64,000 nucleotides of DNA from Paenibacillus sp. PCH8 (lineage in GTDB: Bacteria; Bacillota; Bacilli; Paenibacillales; Paenibacillaceae): contig NZ_PKQK01000001.1 in NCBI RefSeq assembly GCF_002968835.1, positions 1,302,001 to 1,366,000 of the forward strand. The letters are read 5' to 3'. Of this stretch, positions 62,543-64,000 are shown piece by piece. The translations under genes and the position numbers were made by a program. Under the pieces are notes generated by a model. It saw nothing but the letters and a program-made list of their open reading frames with translations. It was not told the DNA's origin and ran no database searches. Each line of letters begins with the position of its first letter. Position 1 is the stretch's first letter.

Positions 62543-64000
62543 ATGCTCATTATGCTTCAATTTGTGATGGGAGTTTTATTGATAGTCTCCTTCGTGGGAT
62601 ACATGCAGTTTGTGCGGAAGGCACTTTCATTACGTTGGGAGTTCATCCCTGTGTTTGTGTTTTCCTCAATCGCCTGTCTTGTTTTTCTAAGTGGTTTGGC
62701 AGGGCAGCTCTATACGGGCAGCCTTGTCATTCTAATTGTAGGTGTGCTTTTGTATGGTGGAACGGTGTTTCTTGGATTACGCCGAGGGACAGCCTTTCGG
62801 TTGTCCTTTTCCATATTCCAATTTTCATTCCTGGCAGGGACTTTTGTTTTCTTGCTGGTACTCTTTCAGAACCAATTAACACATTACGATAATTTCTCCC
62901 ATTGGGCGATCGTATTGAAGCAAATGCTCAGCACAGATGCTTTTCCAACACCCGATTCGAGCCTGATTGATTTTAAAAACTATCCGCTGGGAACTTCGTC
63001 ATTCATTTATTATGTCTGTCACTTTATGGGACACTCCCAGTCCGTGATGCTCTTGGCACAAGGTCTGCTGATCTTTTCCTGTTTTTACGCCATGTTTGGC
63101 ATCGTTTCCGAGAAGAAACGCTTTCTGTTGTACGCTTTTCTCGGGCTCGGATTATCTACGCTTTCTTTTTTTAACCTTACGATTCGGATCACCAATCTGC
63201 TGGTAGACTTCTTGCTCCCGATCTACGCGCTCGCAATCCTGGCAGTTATCTACCAGTATCGGCATGAGCTCAAAAAGGCATGTATCATCGTTCTTCCACT
63301 GGCGGGATTGCTAACAATCATCAAAAGCACAGGGATTATTTTCGCGGCCATCGGCCTTATGTTCCTGGTGTATACATGGCTTACACATGGGCAGAAGTCC
63401 AGATGGAAATCCGCGCTGGCTATGGTGGGCACGATCTGTGGTGCATTGGTTCCTTATTTTGGCTGGAGCTGGCGAATGGCAACGGTGTTCCAAGGGGTAG
63501 ATAACAAATTCGATGTGGCTACCTCGGGGGTTCAGGCTGGCAAAACGCAGGAGCAGATGCAGGAGATTCTGTGGACTTTCCTGAAGGCCAGTACGGATCT
63601 GACGACACGTCCTGTGATTGGGATTGTTATTTTTCAACTTATAGCGATTGCAGCTTCTGTATTTGCCATCGTTGTGCTCAAGAAGAAGTGGAACTTGTGG
63701 AAAGCATTGATTGCCCTGGACGTTGTATTGTTACTGTACTATGCAGGCATTCTGGCACTGTATCTCTTCTCCATGCCGTTGGATGAGGCGATTGTACTGG
63801 CAGGCTTTGAGCGTTATGCGTCGAGTATCGTGGTGCTGTTCGCTGGTGGGCTGGTGTTATGTGCTGCGATCGATCTGGAGCGTTCCTTTCACTACCGGAT
63901 CGGTGAAGTGCCTGATTATCAAGCCTTTAAGACAGTTGAGACGAAGGGCCATTATCAAAAGGGAATTATCGGTTGTATGGCGATTGCCGCCACCATTCTT
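62543..64000 (+). CDS. GT-C-like polytopic membrane protein, cut at the right edge
   Basis: A frame from ATG 62543 is open to the window end (486 codons). GGAGAG lies six bases before the ATG, within the end of the previous gene. At least eleven hydrophobic helices are seen. The extracytoplasmic motif LTHYDNFSHWAIVLKQML followed by FKNYPLGTSSFIYY is typical of GT-C-type or polymer-processing membrane enzymes that act on lipid-linked sugars. No precise family was recognised. It belongs to the operon with the two preceding glycosyltransferases. Confidence 0.7.
   Translation, partial: MLIMLQFVMGVLLIVSFVGYMQFVRKALSLRWEFIPVFVFSSIACLVFLSGLAGQLYTGSLVILIVGVLLYGGTVFLGLRRGTAFRLSFSIFQFSFLAGTFVFLLVLFQNQLTHYDNFSHWAIVLKQMLSTDAFPTPDSSLIDFKNYPLGTSSFIYYVCHFMGHSQSVMLLAQGLLIFSCFYAMFGIVSEKKRFLLYAFLGLGLSTLSFFNLTIRITNLLVDFLLPIYALAILAVIYQYRHELKKACIIVLPLAGLLTIIKSTGIIFAAIGLMFLVYTWLTHGQKSRWKSALAMVGTICGALVPYFGWSWRMATVFQGVDNKFDVATSGVQAGKTQEQMQEILWTFLKASTDLTTRPVIGIVIFQLIAIAASVFAIVVLKKKWNLWKALIALDVVLLLYYAGILALYLFSMPLDEAIVLAGFERYASSIVVLFAGGLVLCAAIDLERSFHYRIGEVPDYQAFKTVETKGHYQKGIIGCMAIAATIL

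Overview
This window is chromosomal DNA of a low-to-moderate GC Gram-positive spore-former, almost certainly Paenibacillus or a close relative. The backbone order (yybS, gdpP, rplI, dnaB, purA, M23 peptidase, walR-walK-walH-walI-walJ, htrA, CxxH/CxxC protein, rlmH) is the conserved Bacillales block near the replication origin. The many S-layer homology (SLH) proteins, very large surface proteins, PadR/LCP families and long intergenic repeats fit Paenibacillus. No rRNA, tRNA, CRISPR array, intact insertion sequence or prophage was seen.

Layout. 1-5.7 kb: tail of an unknown gene, a D-Ala-D-Ala carboxypeptidase-like protein lacking the active-site serine, an SLH relic, an MFS exporter with its own operator, an LCP wall-polymer ligase, a CBS protein and a MazG-like protein. 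5.7-12.1 kb: yybS-gdpP-rplI-dnaB, then purA with two PurBoxes and an attenuator-like leader. 12.4-23.5 kb: a low-complexity membrane protein, an M23/LysM/G5 wall peptidase preceded by an exact WalR box, and the wal operon, in which walR carries a one-base frameshift and a 195-bp palindromic repeat separates walH from walI; htrA follows. 23.8-27.1 kb: two lipoproteins, a 55-residue CxxH/CxxC protein and rlmH, with a second 195-bp repeat.

27.2-39.3 kb is an accessory surface module: an RCC1/X2/cadherin-like/SLH protein (minus strand), a 1424-residue regulator (truncated pseudokinase, AAA ATPase, helical repeats, GAF, LuxR helix-turn-helix) and a 1456-residue NHL/FN3/Ig-like/SLH protein. A shared sequence motif lies in front of all three, which suggests that the regulator controls both surface proteins and itself. 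39.3-46.4 kb holds smaller accessory genes (SDR plus PadR, MetE-like enzyme plus aldehyde dehydrogenase, HEAT protein, YndJ-like protein, bulb-type lectin). 46.8-51.5 kb: an SLH 5'-nucleotidase, the L25/Ctc protein, two unknown genes and a decayed DUF4303 gene. 51.9-58.8 kb: a 2045-residue sortase-anchored adhesin with its own class B sortase. 58.9-64 kb: the start of an exopolysaccharide-type operon (GT2-GtrA fusion, BcsA-like glycosyltransferase with PilZ domain, GT-C-like membrane protein cut by the window edge).

The main theme is the cell surface: wall turnover and its essential two-component system, S-layer-bound and sortase-bound giant proteins, and a polysaccharide synthesis cluster. 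Two families of highly structured intergenic repeats (228/186 bp and 195/195 bp) sit among the wal and rlmH genes. All functions are read from sequence motifs; no database search was possible.
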